Below, piece after piece: positions 30,561 to 43,035 of a stretch of 64,000 nt of DNA (positions are counted from its first letter, which is position 1; each line of letters begins with the position of its first letter). The DNA is from Fagopyrum homotropicum. Lineage: Eukaryota > Streptophyta > Magnoliopsida > Caryophyllales > Polygonaceae. The stretch covers positions 25,943,501-26,007,500 of the forward strand of contig BSWB01000001.1 in the NCBI GenBank assembly GCA_033239125.1. Direction: 5' to 3'. Under the pieces are notes generated by a model. That model made no database searches, was not told the DNA's origin, and worked only from the letters and a program-made list of their open reading frames with translations. A program made the position numbers and the translations under genes.

Positions 30561-30644
30561 GGCTGCTGTATATTTCTTATATATGTATCTCTTTACAAGT
30601 ATTGCTATGTTTTCAAATCTACAAAAACTTGTTTTCTTATAAAT

Positions 30645-31436
30645 CTAGCAATTGAGGATATTGAGAATGGTAGTTCTTGTCTTGATCAAATGTCTAAACA
30701 AGATCTCTACACCTTGCTCAACATCCTTCAGAGAGATCTCCATGTTCTCCAATCCACTCATCACTATCTCCGGATGCAAGGTAGCATCTGAGGCTTCAAA
30801 TCCAACAAGAAAGACTTGGCTTTCTTGGTGGCTTTTGGATTTCAATACTTTGGAGACAATTGATTCCCAGTTGCTTTTAGCCTTGGCACCGACTACAGAA
30901 ACAAGGACCGACTCTAGCACGTCGAGAGTCACCATTTGGCACTCTCTCAGCCTGCTAATTACATCAGTGTTCTCATTGTAGATTATCTCAGATTTCTTCA
31001 AGTCTTTCAATGTCTTTGAGACAACCTTGATGACCTTCTTCTTTGATCTCAAGTACTGAGCCACCTCACTGACAATCTCATCTTTAGAGCACCTCCTCCT
31101 TAGAATGGATTGAAGTTGTTGTGCTCGCTCTTTCATCTGCACCATAACGTCAGTGATTGTGCTGCACACATCTAGGAACTTCACAGAGCCCTCCAAAGCA
31201 TCTTCAGCCCATTTCCCTTGGCAGGAAATGGCCTTTTGAGAGGAATGCAATTGGAGGAGTTCATCAATGCATTCGTAGAGACCGCTAAGGTGGGTCAGCT
31301 TGGAAGTGATCGTGAAAGATGTTGAACAAGTGGATTCAGAAGATCTGATCCTGTCGAGTTGCTCGTCAAATTGGGAAACAAAGGAGGTTGTTCCGCTTGG
31401 AAGACTGTTTGAACGGTTGTGGTAAGAAGCGGCCAT
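30645..31436 (-). CDS. DUF241/BPS1-type protein, gene E (C/E/F type)
   Basis: A single-exon, 263-codon gene that differs from gene C at few residues (for example YHNRSNS for YHTRSNS, KAISCQGKW for KVVSRQGKW). It carries WAEDALEGSVKFLDVCSTIT, ERAQQLQSILRRRCSKDE, VVSKTLKDLKKSEIIYNENT, RECQMVTLDVLESVLVSVVG, and ends FRHLIKTRTTILNILNC. It is intact with a complete promoter module. The close match to C and F points to recent block duplication or gene conversion. Function unknown. Confidence 0.92.
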   Translation of the reverse strand: MAASYHNRSNSLPSGTTSFVSQFDEQLDRIRSSESTCSTSFTITSKLTHLSGLYECIDELLQLHSSQKAISCQGKWAEDALEGSVKFLDVCSTITDVMVQMKERAQQLQSILRRRCSKDEIVSEVAQYLRSKKKVIKVVSKTLKDLKKSEIIYNENTDVISRLRECQMVTLDVLESVLVSVVGAKAKSNWESIVSKVLKSKSHQESQVFLVGFEASDATLHPEIVMSGLENMEISLKDVEQGVEILFRHLIKTRTTILNILNC

Positions 31437-31632
31437 TTTTGAGCTTCTTGATTCTTAAGGCTAAGAAAGTCTTAGAACTCAGATTTTGGATACCATATTG
31501 GCTTGCCTTGTGTTGCTTATATATTGCTGGGCGAAGGAGACGTATGGAATATCGATGCCAGCTTAAGATGATTTCAAGATCTGAATATTATTCATTTGCT
31601 CCCTACTACCCTCTTTCCCCAGCTCATAAGGT
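31437..31632 (-). promoter_or_regulatory. Promoter module of gene E
   Basis: TTATATATTGCTGGG at about 31517-31531; AAGATGATTTCAAGATCTGA near 31566-31585; box CCCTACTACCCTCTTTCCCC then AGCTCATAAGG at 31601-31631. Essentially the same as gene C's. Confidence 0.65.
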
Positions 31633-33650
31633 AGTATTATTTATTTGATATACGCACACACACACACGGTGGTAGTAAACATTGTCTCCTACTGGTGTGC
31701 CCTAAGAGGACAATGCCAACCTTTTACCATTTTTCTATTATTGTAATTTAGTCCTGGGCATGTGGAATTATTATCTAGCTAGTTCTTTCAAGTTGGGGAA
31801 CACACAATCCTAAAATAGGTGGACCAGCTTATTATCGACACCCATTATTTGGATCTTGACACCGTTGTTGTACCTATTAATGCAAATAGAGATATTGGTA
31901 AAGATGTTTGTAAAACATAAGCAGGCTGAGTAGATACTCTTATCTTGACAGGAACTTGATAGAAGTTAATCGGCTGAGATGAGAGGCTACAAACTAATCA
32001 ACCTACTGTCTGCATTTGATGAGCTGTGTCTGAATATGCGAAAGCTTAGAGTAATCATGTTCTTGGAGCTCAACACAGATGAAGACATGCTGTTGAATAT
32101 ATCATCCGCGTTTTACGTATCTTATGGAAGCAAAGAGTGGATTAAGTTGCAGAAATGAAGGAGGAGATACAGTAAGATCCGGTTGCAAGTTGAAGGCTCC
32201 AAAAGCTAAAGAGTAAACCTGTATCACGTCTCAAGGTTTTGGTTCATATATAAAATGCAGCAGATGGTAACTTCATCATTTTGTATGTTGATCACAATAT
32301 CCGACAGACTTAAGAACTCCGTCTCAACTTATTGACTCCAAATTGTTCAGAAATCTTGCTCTAGCGCTTCATTGATCTTTTGAGTTGTGTCTCTTTTTGT
32401 ATGTTGGTGCAACAGCTTTGAGACATTCGCCGAGATATTTGTATAACCCGGCTGGGAAGCTGACGATGAGCTCGATCGGGCCTTTTTGTGTTCCTTGGAT
32501 CAGGCAGATAAGCTTTGTCTTTCAAAGCTTCTTCTGTACAACTATATACTGCAAGGTGAGGGGAGGCAAGAGGAACCTCAAACCTGCAAGTTTAATATTA
32601 AGTAATATTATTGTCAATCAATATCTTGTGATCGCCAAATTAGCAATGTCTATGCCTTGTCTCCTGCTCACCATCTGTTTCCAGCTAATAAGCTAATTAT
32701 CCATCAAGGCAGTTGAACGTGCATACCCATTCGTGCTAGATGATAAAATTTCAATAATATATCATAATTCATCTATACTCTTGCATGCATTTCTTTTTAT
32801 TTTAATATATATATTTCAGCCGAGCAATAACGTGCTCCATCACTTCTTACGGCTTTGTTTATGGTTTGCACGAGTGCGTTACAAATTCTGTCTCCTACCC
32901 GTCATCTATAATTCTGTATGATCAAGGTAGAAGGAATCATCCAGCCTAGAATGTAATTGTTATCACGAAGACTGATTAATTTATGTACTATTTGATCGGC
33001 AATGTCTGATATATTTTTAATGCATTATGCATGGTTGGAGTGGCTACGACAAGTGTAGATCGAAATTATGGCATTGTCTTGAATATATAGGGAGGGTGAG
33101 AAGATGGGTTTCATATGAGAACGTGCGTCGGGTGGCAAGGTGTGTAGGAGACACTTGGATGATTGAGATTCCTATTGTCTCAATTTTTATTTGCTGTATA
33201 TAATGGACTGTTCATATGTAGAAACCAGAAGAGCAAGCTGAAAATGAAGTCATTGTGAGCATGTTGAGAGGATTCAAACGGTTTGTTGAAAGTAAATGCT
33301 TACATTCATTGAAGGTGCTTTTCATGTTGCATTTAGCCTAAAGGTAACAAGAAGGCCTGCTTAAGGAAGAGAGATCTTACTGCCAGCATTTTTGCCTTGG
33401 AAGGCCTATTGATGAGTTGTAAGTACAAACAATGAGTCATTTCGGTTCATTATGTAGAAGAATAACTTGGGAGGCTTATTATTGAACCCGAATTTCAAGA
33501 ATTTGTTGTTCCCCTTACTGGAAAGCAAGATCAGGTTTAGTTTTTGGTGCTGCGCAAGTTGCGAATACGAAAGCTTATTTGATTCACCTGGATATTGCTT
33601 TACCTTTTGGAGGACACACCAACAGCTTTTCTCTACCGCAAATTATAGTA
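31633..33650. other. Tail of the second two-gene block
   Basis: Alignable by eye to 24776-27120. It contains a decayed copy of the small conserved frame near 32345-32560 (SFPAGLYKYLGECLKAVAP still readable on the minus strand). A CACACACACACAC run occurs near 31657-31670. No gene called; the plus-strand frame at 32385-32696 is the antisense of the small frame plus flank. Confidence 0.55.
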
Positions 33651-34240
33651 TTTGCGCGCTTTACCCTTGAATAAAAAAATGTTGCAGCCAATAAGTGTCC
33701 ATTTGTTATTGAAATTGTTCAAGTAGACCACGATGAGAAGTTGCATGCCATTCTCATCGTCCACTGAATGGATGAGCGGTGTTGTGACCTGCAAGTAGTG
33801 ATGCAACATCCCGACCATACTAAGAAACTGTTCACCCGAACTATTACCATCTATTGAGTGTTGAGATGTGTACAATGATCGGAAGTTGGAGCGGCGCCGG
33901 AAAAAGAGTAGAGTATCGACTATCAAAGTGTCCACGAGGATTGGAGGTATTCACTTCGAGGATGACTAATGAGGGCCAGCGGACGAAAGATTGGAAGTAG
34001 TAATTTCGAGGTTTTTTCACTTAAAATGTTGGGTGCACCTCGGGTGACTATTGGGTGAAGGTCGAGTCGGTTGGTGGGTCGGTGATGGTTTTTAATAGCT
34101 TCCCTCAAACCGGACCATCGAGTGATTCCAACCTCATTTTATCGAGTTTTTAACCGTCGATATGATTCGGTTTATTAAACAACTATCGATTACGGTTTAG
34201 ATTGTTATCCCTGTTGTCCACTGTTCCTAAGCTCTACTAG
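33651..34240. other. Unassigned intergenic stretch
   Basis: Not seen elsewhere in the window. The 100-codon minus-strand frame (33633-33935) and the 61-codon one (33923-34108) have no recognised motif. I see no gene. Confidence 0.4.
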
Positions 34241-34717
34241 ACCTTTAAATATATATATATATATATATATATAGGGTGTGGTTCCCATGAGAACATGCTT
34301 ATCGTGTAATCATGAGAACAATCTTAGACCGTCGGATGATGAGCATTAAGAGTCGAGATTTATAGTAGATATCATAATTAATAATAACTACGAATAATAA
34401 TAATTATGAATAATTCATTCAACCAACAATAACTACGAATAATCCACTCAATCAACAATAACTACGAATAATACATTAAACGATATGGCACCTTCGTAAC
34501 AAAAATAATAACTAGTATATTACCCGCACTTTTGTGCGGGTTGAGTTTTAATAAATATTTAATATTTAAAAATTTATATGTATATTTTTGTAAAATAAAA
34601 ATCTGGAGAATGAAATTATAATTATTATTATGATTTTTAATTTTCTTTTAAGTATTTATCTCTTCTAATTAATTATATTTTTTAATTGATTTGTTAAAGA
34701 TATGATTGTTGATAAAA

Positions 34718-35085
34718 AATCTGTAAAAGTTTAAAAACTATTTTATAAAAATATTTATTTAAATATTTTTAAAAAATATAGAAATGAATTTCAAATTTAT
34801 ATTAACATTTAGAAATTACTTTTTAAAATAATTTTTTAGGCTTCGAGAAACATGGTGTTGACACGTGGCAATAGAGGTTTCTGCTTTAATATATATATAA
34901 GAATCTGTAAAAGTTTAAAAACTATTTTATAAAAATATTTATTTAAATATTTTTAAAAAATTTAGAAATGAATTTCAAATTTATATTAACATTTAGAAAT
35001 TACTTTTTAAAATAATTTTTTAGGCTTCGAGAAACATGGTGTTGACACGTGGCAATAGAGGCTTCTACTTTAATATATATAAGAT
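34718..35085. repeat. Tandem duplication, 2 x about 184 bp
   Basis: Unit 1 begins AATCTGTAAAAGTTTAAAAA at 34718 and unit 2 at 34902. Both end in ...GACACGTGGCAATAGAGG...CTTTAATATATAT. They differ at only a few positions. Confidence 0.85.
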
Positions 35086-35140
35086 AATTACGAATATGTT
35101 CTCATGATTACACGATAAGTCTGTTCTCATATGACTTATA

Positions 35141-35287
<147 letters not shown>

Positions 35288-35588
35288 TTATTCCTAATTA
35301 TTATTATTCGTAGTTATTATTAATTATGATATCTACTCTAAATCTCGACCCTTAATACTCATCATCCGACGGTCTAAGATTGTTCTCATGATTACACGAT
35401 AAGCTTATTCTTATGGGAACAACACCCTCTATATATATATATATATATAAAGTAACTTGACCCCTTATCAACGTCCTAGGTTACACAAAAGAAGTGCCCG
35501 GAAGTAAATTGAATGTTCTTAATATCAATTCTTATAGAATAGTATTTAATTGAAGTGTTTCCTAGTCCAGGGGTAAATAGACTTTTGA

Positions 35589-35713
35589 TGAATGTGACAC
35601 GTGTGTTGTAACAAACTCTTCATGTGGATGAGTACTGTAAATGCTTGTAACAGATTTAATTTTAATACAAGTTGATCCTCTCTTTTTATACTTTCAATAT
35701 TTTCTCTTAGATT
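35589..35713 (+). repeat. 5' LTR of the 35.6-kb copia element
   Basis: Starts TGAATGTGACACGTGTGTTG and ends TTTCTCTTAGATT. It shares CACGTGTGTTGTAA, TTTTAATACAAGTTGAT and TTTCTCTTAGATT with 42066-42190. Confidence 0.85.
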
Positions 35714-35744
35714 ATGACTTGGTATCAGACTTTTACATATAAAC

Positions 35745-37755
35745 ATGAGCACAAGTCATGAACCTTCACCTTCTCCTAACAATGACGACAATCATGAATC
35801 ACCAGATCTAGTTCATTCTTCACGAGATATCGATCAACTATATTTGCATCATTCTGATGCTCCTTCGCTCAAACTTTCCACCATATTACTCAATCCAATA
35901 AACTATAATCGATGGAAACGTTATGTCAAGGTTTCTTTGCTTGCAAAGAACAAAATTCGGTTTTGTCACTAGCGACTGCAAGCGACCTACATCAGACAAC
36001 ATACTGATCGCCAAATGGGATCAATGCAACAACATGCTGATTTCTTGGCTTCTACACTCACCGATAGAGAGATTGTTGAATCCATCTTATACTGTAAATT
36101 CGTTGCACATATATGGAAGGGGCTTGGTGCAAGGTATAAGAAATCTAATCGAACTCATCTTTATCAACTCCAAAAATATCTAAGTTCGATTTGTCAAGGC
36201 AATTCTTCATTTCAGTCTTATTTCACTCTTTTAAAGACTCTTTGGGATGAATATTTGCATGCTAATGAAGATCACGTATGTTCTTGTTGTTCTAGTGAGA
36301 TTTCTCTCTCATTCATCAAAAATCAACAAATCATACAATTTTTTGATGATCTTAATGATTCCTTTAGTATGTTGAGATCTAATATTTTGATGATGAGTCC
36401 TTCTCCAAGTCTTGATATTATTTACAAGCTTGTGCTTCAAGATGAGTCTCAGCGAGGTCTTACTTCTTTAATTAATGTTGATAATTATGCTACATCATTG
36501 TATTCACACAATTGAGGATCTCACATGCGTTCTCCTAAGCCTTCTAAATCATCTCTCTTTTGTGACCACTGTAAAGGCAAGAATCACACTATTGACAAGT
36601 GTTGGAGGCTTCGTCCCTATCTTACATCTGCCATACTTGGAGTTGCTTTTTGTGAACACTGCAAGATTGCAGGTCACACTCTTGCTCGTTGATGGAAGGT
36701 TCATGGTTATCCACCAACACACAAGATGACAACCATCATTTTTTAACAAGATCATGTCATTCAATTGCTCTCTTTGTTGCACAAATCTCCCATATATCAA
36801 TAAAGAAGATCACACTACTTTCCTCGTTGGTAAGCCACTAGCCTATTTTCTTCTGGCATAAAGTCACACTAGATTATTGATAGTGGAGCCACTAATCATA
36901 TTACTCCTCATTTTGACATGTTTTCTTCTCATAAACATATCACCAATCCTATCTCTATTACCATGCCTAGTGGTACCAATACTAAGGTCACTAACATTGG
37001 CACCATTCTGTTGACTCCATATGATGTTCTTCATGCTCCTGATTTTCATTTTAACTTATTATTTGTTCATAAATTATCCACAAACTTGCTCACTCATGTT
37101 AATTTTTCCTCTGACAAATGCTTTATCCAGGCCCCTTCGATGAGACTACCTATGGTGATTGGTAATGCTTACAAAGGACTATATGTTATTGACAAGAATC
37201 ATGTTCCATCAGTTATACCTCCTACGTCTTATTGTAATAACGTTTCCATTCTTGCAAAACTTTCTTCTTATTCTTGTTCATATGTACAATGTACTTTGAG
37301 TCCTGAAATTTGGCACTGTCGATTGGGACACATTCTATTCGATAGATTGTCTTTATTGATTCTATTTCTCTTAAAGATAAACATCATTCAGTTTGTCAAA
37401 TTTGTCCTCAAGCAAGACAATGTAAACACTCATTTCCTGTTTATGCTACTCATAGTATACATGCTTTTGACCTTTCATATTGACACTTGGGGACCATACA
37501 ATTAATCTACATGCAATGGTTATTCATATTTCTTAACCATTATTGATGACTTTACTTGTTGTACCTGGACCTATCTCATGGCTAATAAACCCAATGCTTT
37601 ATCTTGTTGACATCTTTTCTCAAACTTGTCTAGACACAATTCAATGTCAATGTCAAGATTATCCGATTTGACAATGTTTTTGAATTCATAAGCAAAGCAG
37701 TCTCCATCCTATATACAGTCAAGAAGGCATTATTCACCAAACATCATGCCCTTAC
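35745..37755 (+). pseudogene. Copia gag, protease and integrase N-half, multiply broken
   Basis: Gag opens with MSTSHEPSPSPNNDDNHESP, then DQLYLHHSDAPSLKLSTILL and NPINYNRWKR. It loses frame after LLAKNKI, resumes as KWDQCNNM, shifts again, and runs to 36515. Two zinc knuckles follow: CDHCKGKNHTIDKC (about 36560), and CEHCKIAGHTLAR whose final Cys codon is TGA. Protease is marked by DSGATNHI (about 36882). Integrase has the HCRLGH motif region and ends at the solo LTR after HQTSCPY. This relic would once have packaged, processed and integrated the element. Confidence 0.82.
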
Positions 37756-39883
37756 TGTAAAAGCTAGGATTTTCGAATCCCAATTAATGATGATTAAGGG
37801 AGATTAATTTAATCATCGATAGCATTTGGCCATAAGTCGCGAATAGTGTGTAGATAATGAGTATGAATTCCACCGTCATGATCCTGGCGTAACTTTGGAC
37901 TTATGGGAAAATTTTCACTTTTTCCTCCGGAGAATAAATTTTACCCTCCGGTATTATTTGGAGCATTTGAGAGCTTCAATTAATAAAATTGCAGTTGAGA
38001 GAAATGATCAGGACATCGGATATGTTCTAAATATGAAATAACATGGAAAGGCAAAATGGCCAAAAGAGTCGCTATTTGAAGAAAGACGGCTTAGGAATAC
38101 GCGTTTTCCGAGAAAGTTGCGGAATAATTATCCACACAATATGTCAGAGTTATTATTCCAATTTCGATAAATTTGGAGGAACGGCTCAAACCGCCTTTGG
38201 ATCGGTAAAAGGACAATTATCGACTTTCTGAGAAAGTTATTATTCTGGTGATTATGGGCTATTCGTTTGATGAGATCTGATGGCAGGTGGATTCAGAAAC
38301 TACCTGCTGGCAAAACGTTATTCTGGAAAATTTAATTAATTAATTAAAGATTAATTAATTAAATTAGGAATCTGGAAAACACTATAAGCTAATTAAATTC
38401 AAAGGAATGAATTTGATTGATGTTTGAAGCAAGAAGTTTAATACGATGAATATGATATTCTCGACAAATGGTGTTGAAGACGGTAGACTAACTATAGCTT
38501 AGTTGCTCAGTGAGCGTATCCAAGTAAGTCTTCGGACTTACTTAGCTTCGATCTGCAAAAACCCCTGCCTGAGAGATTTATATCTCACTGTGTTGATATG
38601 TGTTGTTGTTTTGAAATGTCTTGTTGTGTTGAAATGTGAATGGTTCCCTCGGTTTTGGGCATCTGATACAAGTTGATATGCATTGAGATGTGTTATGTGT
38701 GAAGCATGCTTGATGTATTTTATGATGACCATGATGTTATGACGTGTAAAGCATGCTTAATGTTATTGTGATTATTATCATGTCATGGTTATGAGAAGTG
38801 ATTAAATGAACATGTGTTAGCCTTTAGAGGCGTGCTAAAGAATGACATGATAAACTTGTTAACGCATGATAATGTATGACATGGTAAGCCTGTTGAGGCG
38901 TGTGATATGATGATGACCAGTAAATGTCAATAGTATGTAAATTGTTTAAGACTCTGAACTAAACATTAGCCAGGTCACTAGCTACTGCAGTGAATGTTGG
39001 AGCTCGGCCAAGCCCGGACCACTTGTGTTTGTATAAGAATGACACCGAGTTTGATGGACTTCAGGCTCGGGTCGCACACCTAATTAAAATGGTAAATGTT
39101 TGCATTAACATGAATAAGAAAATGTTGCATGTGGTTAGGGGTTAAGACCATAACCCGCCACGAGAAAGCCTGGCCCGTAGGCTTGATCAGTCTTGCTACG
39201 ACCTAAGAGCAAATGTCTGAATTAACCTAATCTGAGCAATGGTGAGCTCAGACCAAAGCCAGAACCGTATAAGCAATGATTTTGGATTGGTCCGGGATCG
39301 CAAAATTTTAAATTTCATACTGCATTCACGTGCATCATTCATAAAAGCATGTTATCATCTTATGAGCACGGTATATGGTATTTGAATACATGTGTTGTGT
39401 TGTGATATGTTGATATAATCTCTCGTGGATAGATTATGATCGGTAGCTAACGGTTTTAAACCGACCCTTTTTAGGTAATGCCAATCATAGGATTGCTTCA
39501 GGGATGTTAGTTGTAGGAAGTGGACAGCCGGGACAGTGTTAACCCAAGGGTTGGTTGAACTACTTTTGAAACTAATCTCTTGCAAGCGAGTCTTTTGTTG
39601 TATGTATACAATTGTGTACACGTGTTGATTTCAGGCCGAAGTTTTAAAACAATTGTTCAGGTTTCATGTTTTGAAGTGTCGTTTTGGGATATACATACTA
39701 ACTGCATGCAAGGTTGTTATGTAAATGTTTTCTAAATGACAGGTTGGATGTTTTCATTTATTTCTTTGTGCTTCTTGTTGCAAGGTCCTATTTGTGAATT
39801 TGTTGTCAAGCTAACTGATGGGACCCACTGTGTGGTCCTTAGCCTAGTGATGTCTTGAGTTACTTAAAACTCGGGTCATTACA
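37756..39883 (+). mobile_element. Solo LTR of a Ty3/gypsy element, 2128 bp
   Basis: Starts TGTAAAAGC, ends GTCATTACA, and is flanked by the perfect 5-bp duplication CTTAC (37751-37755 and 39884-39888). Removing it rejoins the integrase codons of CPYTPQQNGVVE. Its last 100 bp (GGGACCCACTGTGTGGTCCT, then TGATGTCTTGAGTT) clearly resemble the end of the LTR at 60567-62901, and both have GTAAGTC...GACTTACTTAGC. No internal retroelement sequence remains, as after LTR-LTR recombination. Confidence 0.92.
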
Positions 39884-39888
39884 CTTAC

Positions 39889-42050
39889 ACGCCTCAACAA
39901 AATGGTGTTGTTGAGCGTAAACATAAACACATCCTAAAGGTAGCCCGAGCTTTATATCATCAATCATAGATTCCTTTGTCTTATTGGGGTGAATGCAAAC
40001 ATATTATCAATAGATCTCCTCTTTCTATCCTTCATAATAAGTCTCCTTATGCGCTTTTGTTTCACAAACCACCTGACTACTCTCAATTTCGTGTGTTTGG
40101 ATGCTTTTGCTTTGCTAGCACTAAGACATTCAATCGTGACAAATTTTATTCTTGTGTTATCCCTTGTGCATTCTTGGGCTATTCATTCGGAAAAAAGGCT
40201 TTCATACTCTTAGCTCTTCCATCAAGAGAAGTTTTCTCTTCTTGTGATGTTGTTTTTCATGAGACCATATTTCCCTTTCACCACATAAAATCTCCTTTCA
40301 ATCCTTTGCCTACTCTCCCTACCAACATATTTTGTTCTTCCATATTTCTTTCATCCAATCATCATATTCCTTATTCATCAGGTGTTTCGGATTCAAACAC
40401 CTCTCCTTTCTCTACATTATATTCAATCTATATCCCCACATGATCATACTCTCTTTCTCAAAACAACACATTAATCATTCATTCCTTGTGTACGACGTTC
40501 TAATCGTCCTCATAATGCACCACAATACCTTCAGGTTTTGTGTGCACATATAGTTCTTGTTCATCACCATTGTCAGGTATGTCTTTATCCTCTCTTTCTT
40601 CCCTAAACACTCACGATGCTTTTGTCTCCTCTCTTTCTTCCTACATTGAACCTACTTTATATCATGAGGAGTCTAAGGATCCTCATTGGGTCCACGCTAT
40701 GAAAACCTAATACCAGGCTCTACAAGATAATCAAACATGGGATCTTGTGCCCCTTCCTTCATCAAAGAAAGCGATCGGGTGTAAATGAGTTTACAAAGTA
40801 AAAATTAAGGCCGATGACACACTTGAGATATATAAATCAAGGCTTGTTGTGAAAGGATTTACTCAACAGTCAAGGATTGACTTTCATGAAAATTTTTCTC
40901 CAATTGTTAAGATGAAAACGATATGTAGCATTGTTGCTATTGCTACCGCTAAGTCTTGGAAATTGCACCACTCGACGTAAATAATATGTTCTTGCATGAG
41001 GATGTTTGCATGACCCTTCCTCATTGCATTTCTAACCCTCTATCATCGGTATGTAAACTTAGGAAATCGTTATATGGACTTAAATAGGCCTCTCAACAGT
41101 GGTTTAACAAGTTCACCCAAGCTCTTCTTGACAAAGGTTTTATTCAATCCAAGAATGATTATTCTTTGTTTACTCAGCATAATGTTTCACTCATCGCCAT
41201 TGTTGCAATCTATGTTGATGATTTAATGATTATTGGATCAGACATTGAGATTATCTCTCATCTAAAAGCATATATGGGCACAACATTCAGTGTTAAAGAT
41301 TTTGGTGTGCCTCTCCCTCTTAATCTCAAGCTTCTTCATGATGATGGTCAACCTTTGCAAGATTGTTCAATGTATCGATGTTTAGTAGGCAAACTAAATT
41401 TTCTCACTCAAACTCGACCTGATCTATGTTTTGCAGTCTAGTGAATGAGTCAATTCATGCAACGTCCTTGTTTAAGTCATTTACATGTTCTCCACCATAC
41501 CCTCAAGAATGTGAAAGGCATTGTTGATCATGGCATTCTACTCAATGGTTGTGGCTCTTATTCTCTCTTACCATACACAGACTCTGACTAGGGATCTTGT
41601 CCCACCACTCGTCGTTCAGTTGGTGGCTTTGTTCTTCTCTTAGAGCAATCTCTTGTGAGCAAGAAGTCTAAGAAACAAGGAGTTGTGTCACGTAGCTCAA
41701 CAAAGGCAGAATACAAAGCAATGACCTATGCTACATCTGAGGTAACACGGCTTGTCAGGCTCCTCAACGACCTTGGCGTTTCACCTCCTCAGCCTATTCG
41801 TCTCCGTTGTGATAACAACTCCTCAATTTAGATTGCAAATATTCCAGTCTTTCATGAAAGGACGAAGCATATAGGAATTGATTTCAACTTTAATAGAGAC
41901 ACGTTATGGAAGGTCTCTTGGAACTCCACTTCGTGCCTACTTCCCACCAGTTAGCTGATGTTCTTGCCAAAGTAGTTCCTTATGCACGTCAAAATGAGCT
42001 CTTGTCCAAGCTTGGCATGTTTCATCTCTCACCTTCCAACTTGCGCGGGC
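39889..42050 (+). pseudogene. Copia integrase C-half, reverse transcriptase and RNase H, broken
   Basis: It resumes with TPQQNGVVERKHKH, which carries the integrase Glu. GCFCFASTKTFNRDKF and PCAFLGYS follow. The reverse transcriptase reads DPHWVHAMKT then TAA, KSRLVVKGFTQ, a frame break near 40975, SLYGLK then TAG, and IYVDDLMIIGSD with the catalytic DD (about 41210). RNase H is marked by SSTKAEYKAM (about 41700), with another stop in NNSSI. At least five stops or shifts make it a relic. A 14-G run (42051-42064) at the polypurine tract follows. Confidence 0.82.
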
Positions 42051-42065
42051 GGGGGGGGGGGGGGA

Positions 42066-42190
42066 TGAGAGTTACACGTGTGTTGTAATAAACTTATCAA
42101 GTGGAAAAGTTCTATAAATGCTTGTAGCAGATTTAGTTTTAATACAAGTTGATTCTCTCCTTTTCTACTCTCAACATTTTCTCTTAGATT
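42066..42190 (+). repeat. 3' LTR of the 35.6-kb copia element
   Basis: Starts TGAGAGTTACACGTGTG right after a purine tract GCGGGC(G)14A and ends TTTCTCTTAGATT. Pairs with 35589-35713. Confidence 0.85.
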
Positions 42191-43035
42191 GGACTGACTT
42201 TGCTTCAAAAGCAACTTGTTGGGTAGGACCTTTTTTTTATATATAGGCTCTTCAACTGCAACAACAAACTAACCACAATCATTTTCTCTGAGGACTTGGT
42301 GAATACATTGTATGCGAGACACAACATGATCGTTAAGTGTTCCTTCTCCTTCGGATAGGCCATCTCATCTGCTTTATCTTGCTTGATTGATAATGGCCCC
42401 ACAATCCTTGTTGCTTCAACAAAGCTCGTATCATCATGGTTTCGGTTTTGATGATCATACCAAACATTTTTCTCACATTATTACAAATATCAAAACCAAA
42501 AAAAGCTCGGGTACTAATTTGTTATTTTGGATATGAGAAAAAATCAAACAAATTAACAAAAATCAAACAAACAAGAAGGAAGAATAATGAATTTATATGG
42601 TTATTCGCCAAGTTATGTTGGTCACATACACAGAAAAGAACAAACTATATTATTGGTAAGGAATTTTCATAATACCCATTTGATTCTCTTGAGTGTTGGC
42701 CTAAAAAAATAAAAGACTTCCTCGAGCGAAACTCCGATGATACTTTATGAAGTGTGTGATTAACCAAAGAGCGTGATTCAAGCTAGGCATTTCACCATGA
42801 TACGACTTTGTGATGGTATATGGGTTAGTAACAGTTTAACTGATCGAAGATGAAAATGATAATTAGTTATGGAATGACTAATGTGATGCACTTAGATTAA
42901 TACCGCTAAATTTAAGATGTTAAACAAAGTGGTAATTGATATATCAATAAATCTCTATTGATGTGCTTCATAGCTTAATGTCACAAGTTTTGTGTTTCAA
43001 TGGTTATTGAAGTTGCATAAGGTTCTTTCATGCCT
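42191..43035. other. Start of a further DUF241 array block, without its genes
   Basis: About 42230-43030 aligns by eye, in the same orientation, to 27560-28010, the flank that precedes gene D. Shared pieces are AACAAACAAGAAGGAA, TTCGCCAAGTTATGTTGGTC, AGAACAAACTATATTATTGG and TTGCATAAGGTTCTTTCA. Where gene D's 3' flank would come next, the LINE starts. No gene. Confidence 0.6.

Larger units (their letters stand above)
35589..42190 (+). mobile_element. Ty1/copia retrotransposon with short LTRs, decayed and split by a solo LTR
   Basis: LTRs of 125 bp (35589-35713 and 42066-42190), a TGGTATCAGA primer site (35720-35729), and gag, zinc knuckle, protease, integrase, reverse transcriptase and RNase H in copia order. 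Every domain has stops or frameshifts. A gypsy solo LTR (37756-39883) sits inside integrase. The short LTRs fit the Ale/Retrofit type. No clear target duplication was found. The LTRs differ at many positions by eye, so the insertion is old. Confidence 0.88.

Noticed and set aside
32385..32696. Plus-strand 103-codon frame, also seen opposite 49543-49834
   Set aside because: Runs antisense to the small conserved SFPAGLYKYL frame and into AT-rich flank. It is not preserved in the first block.
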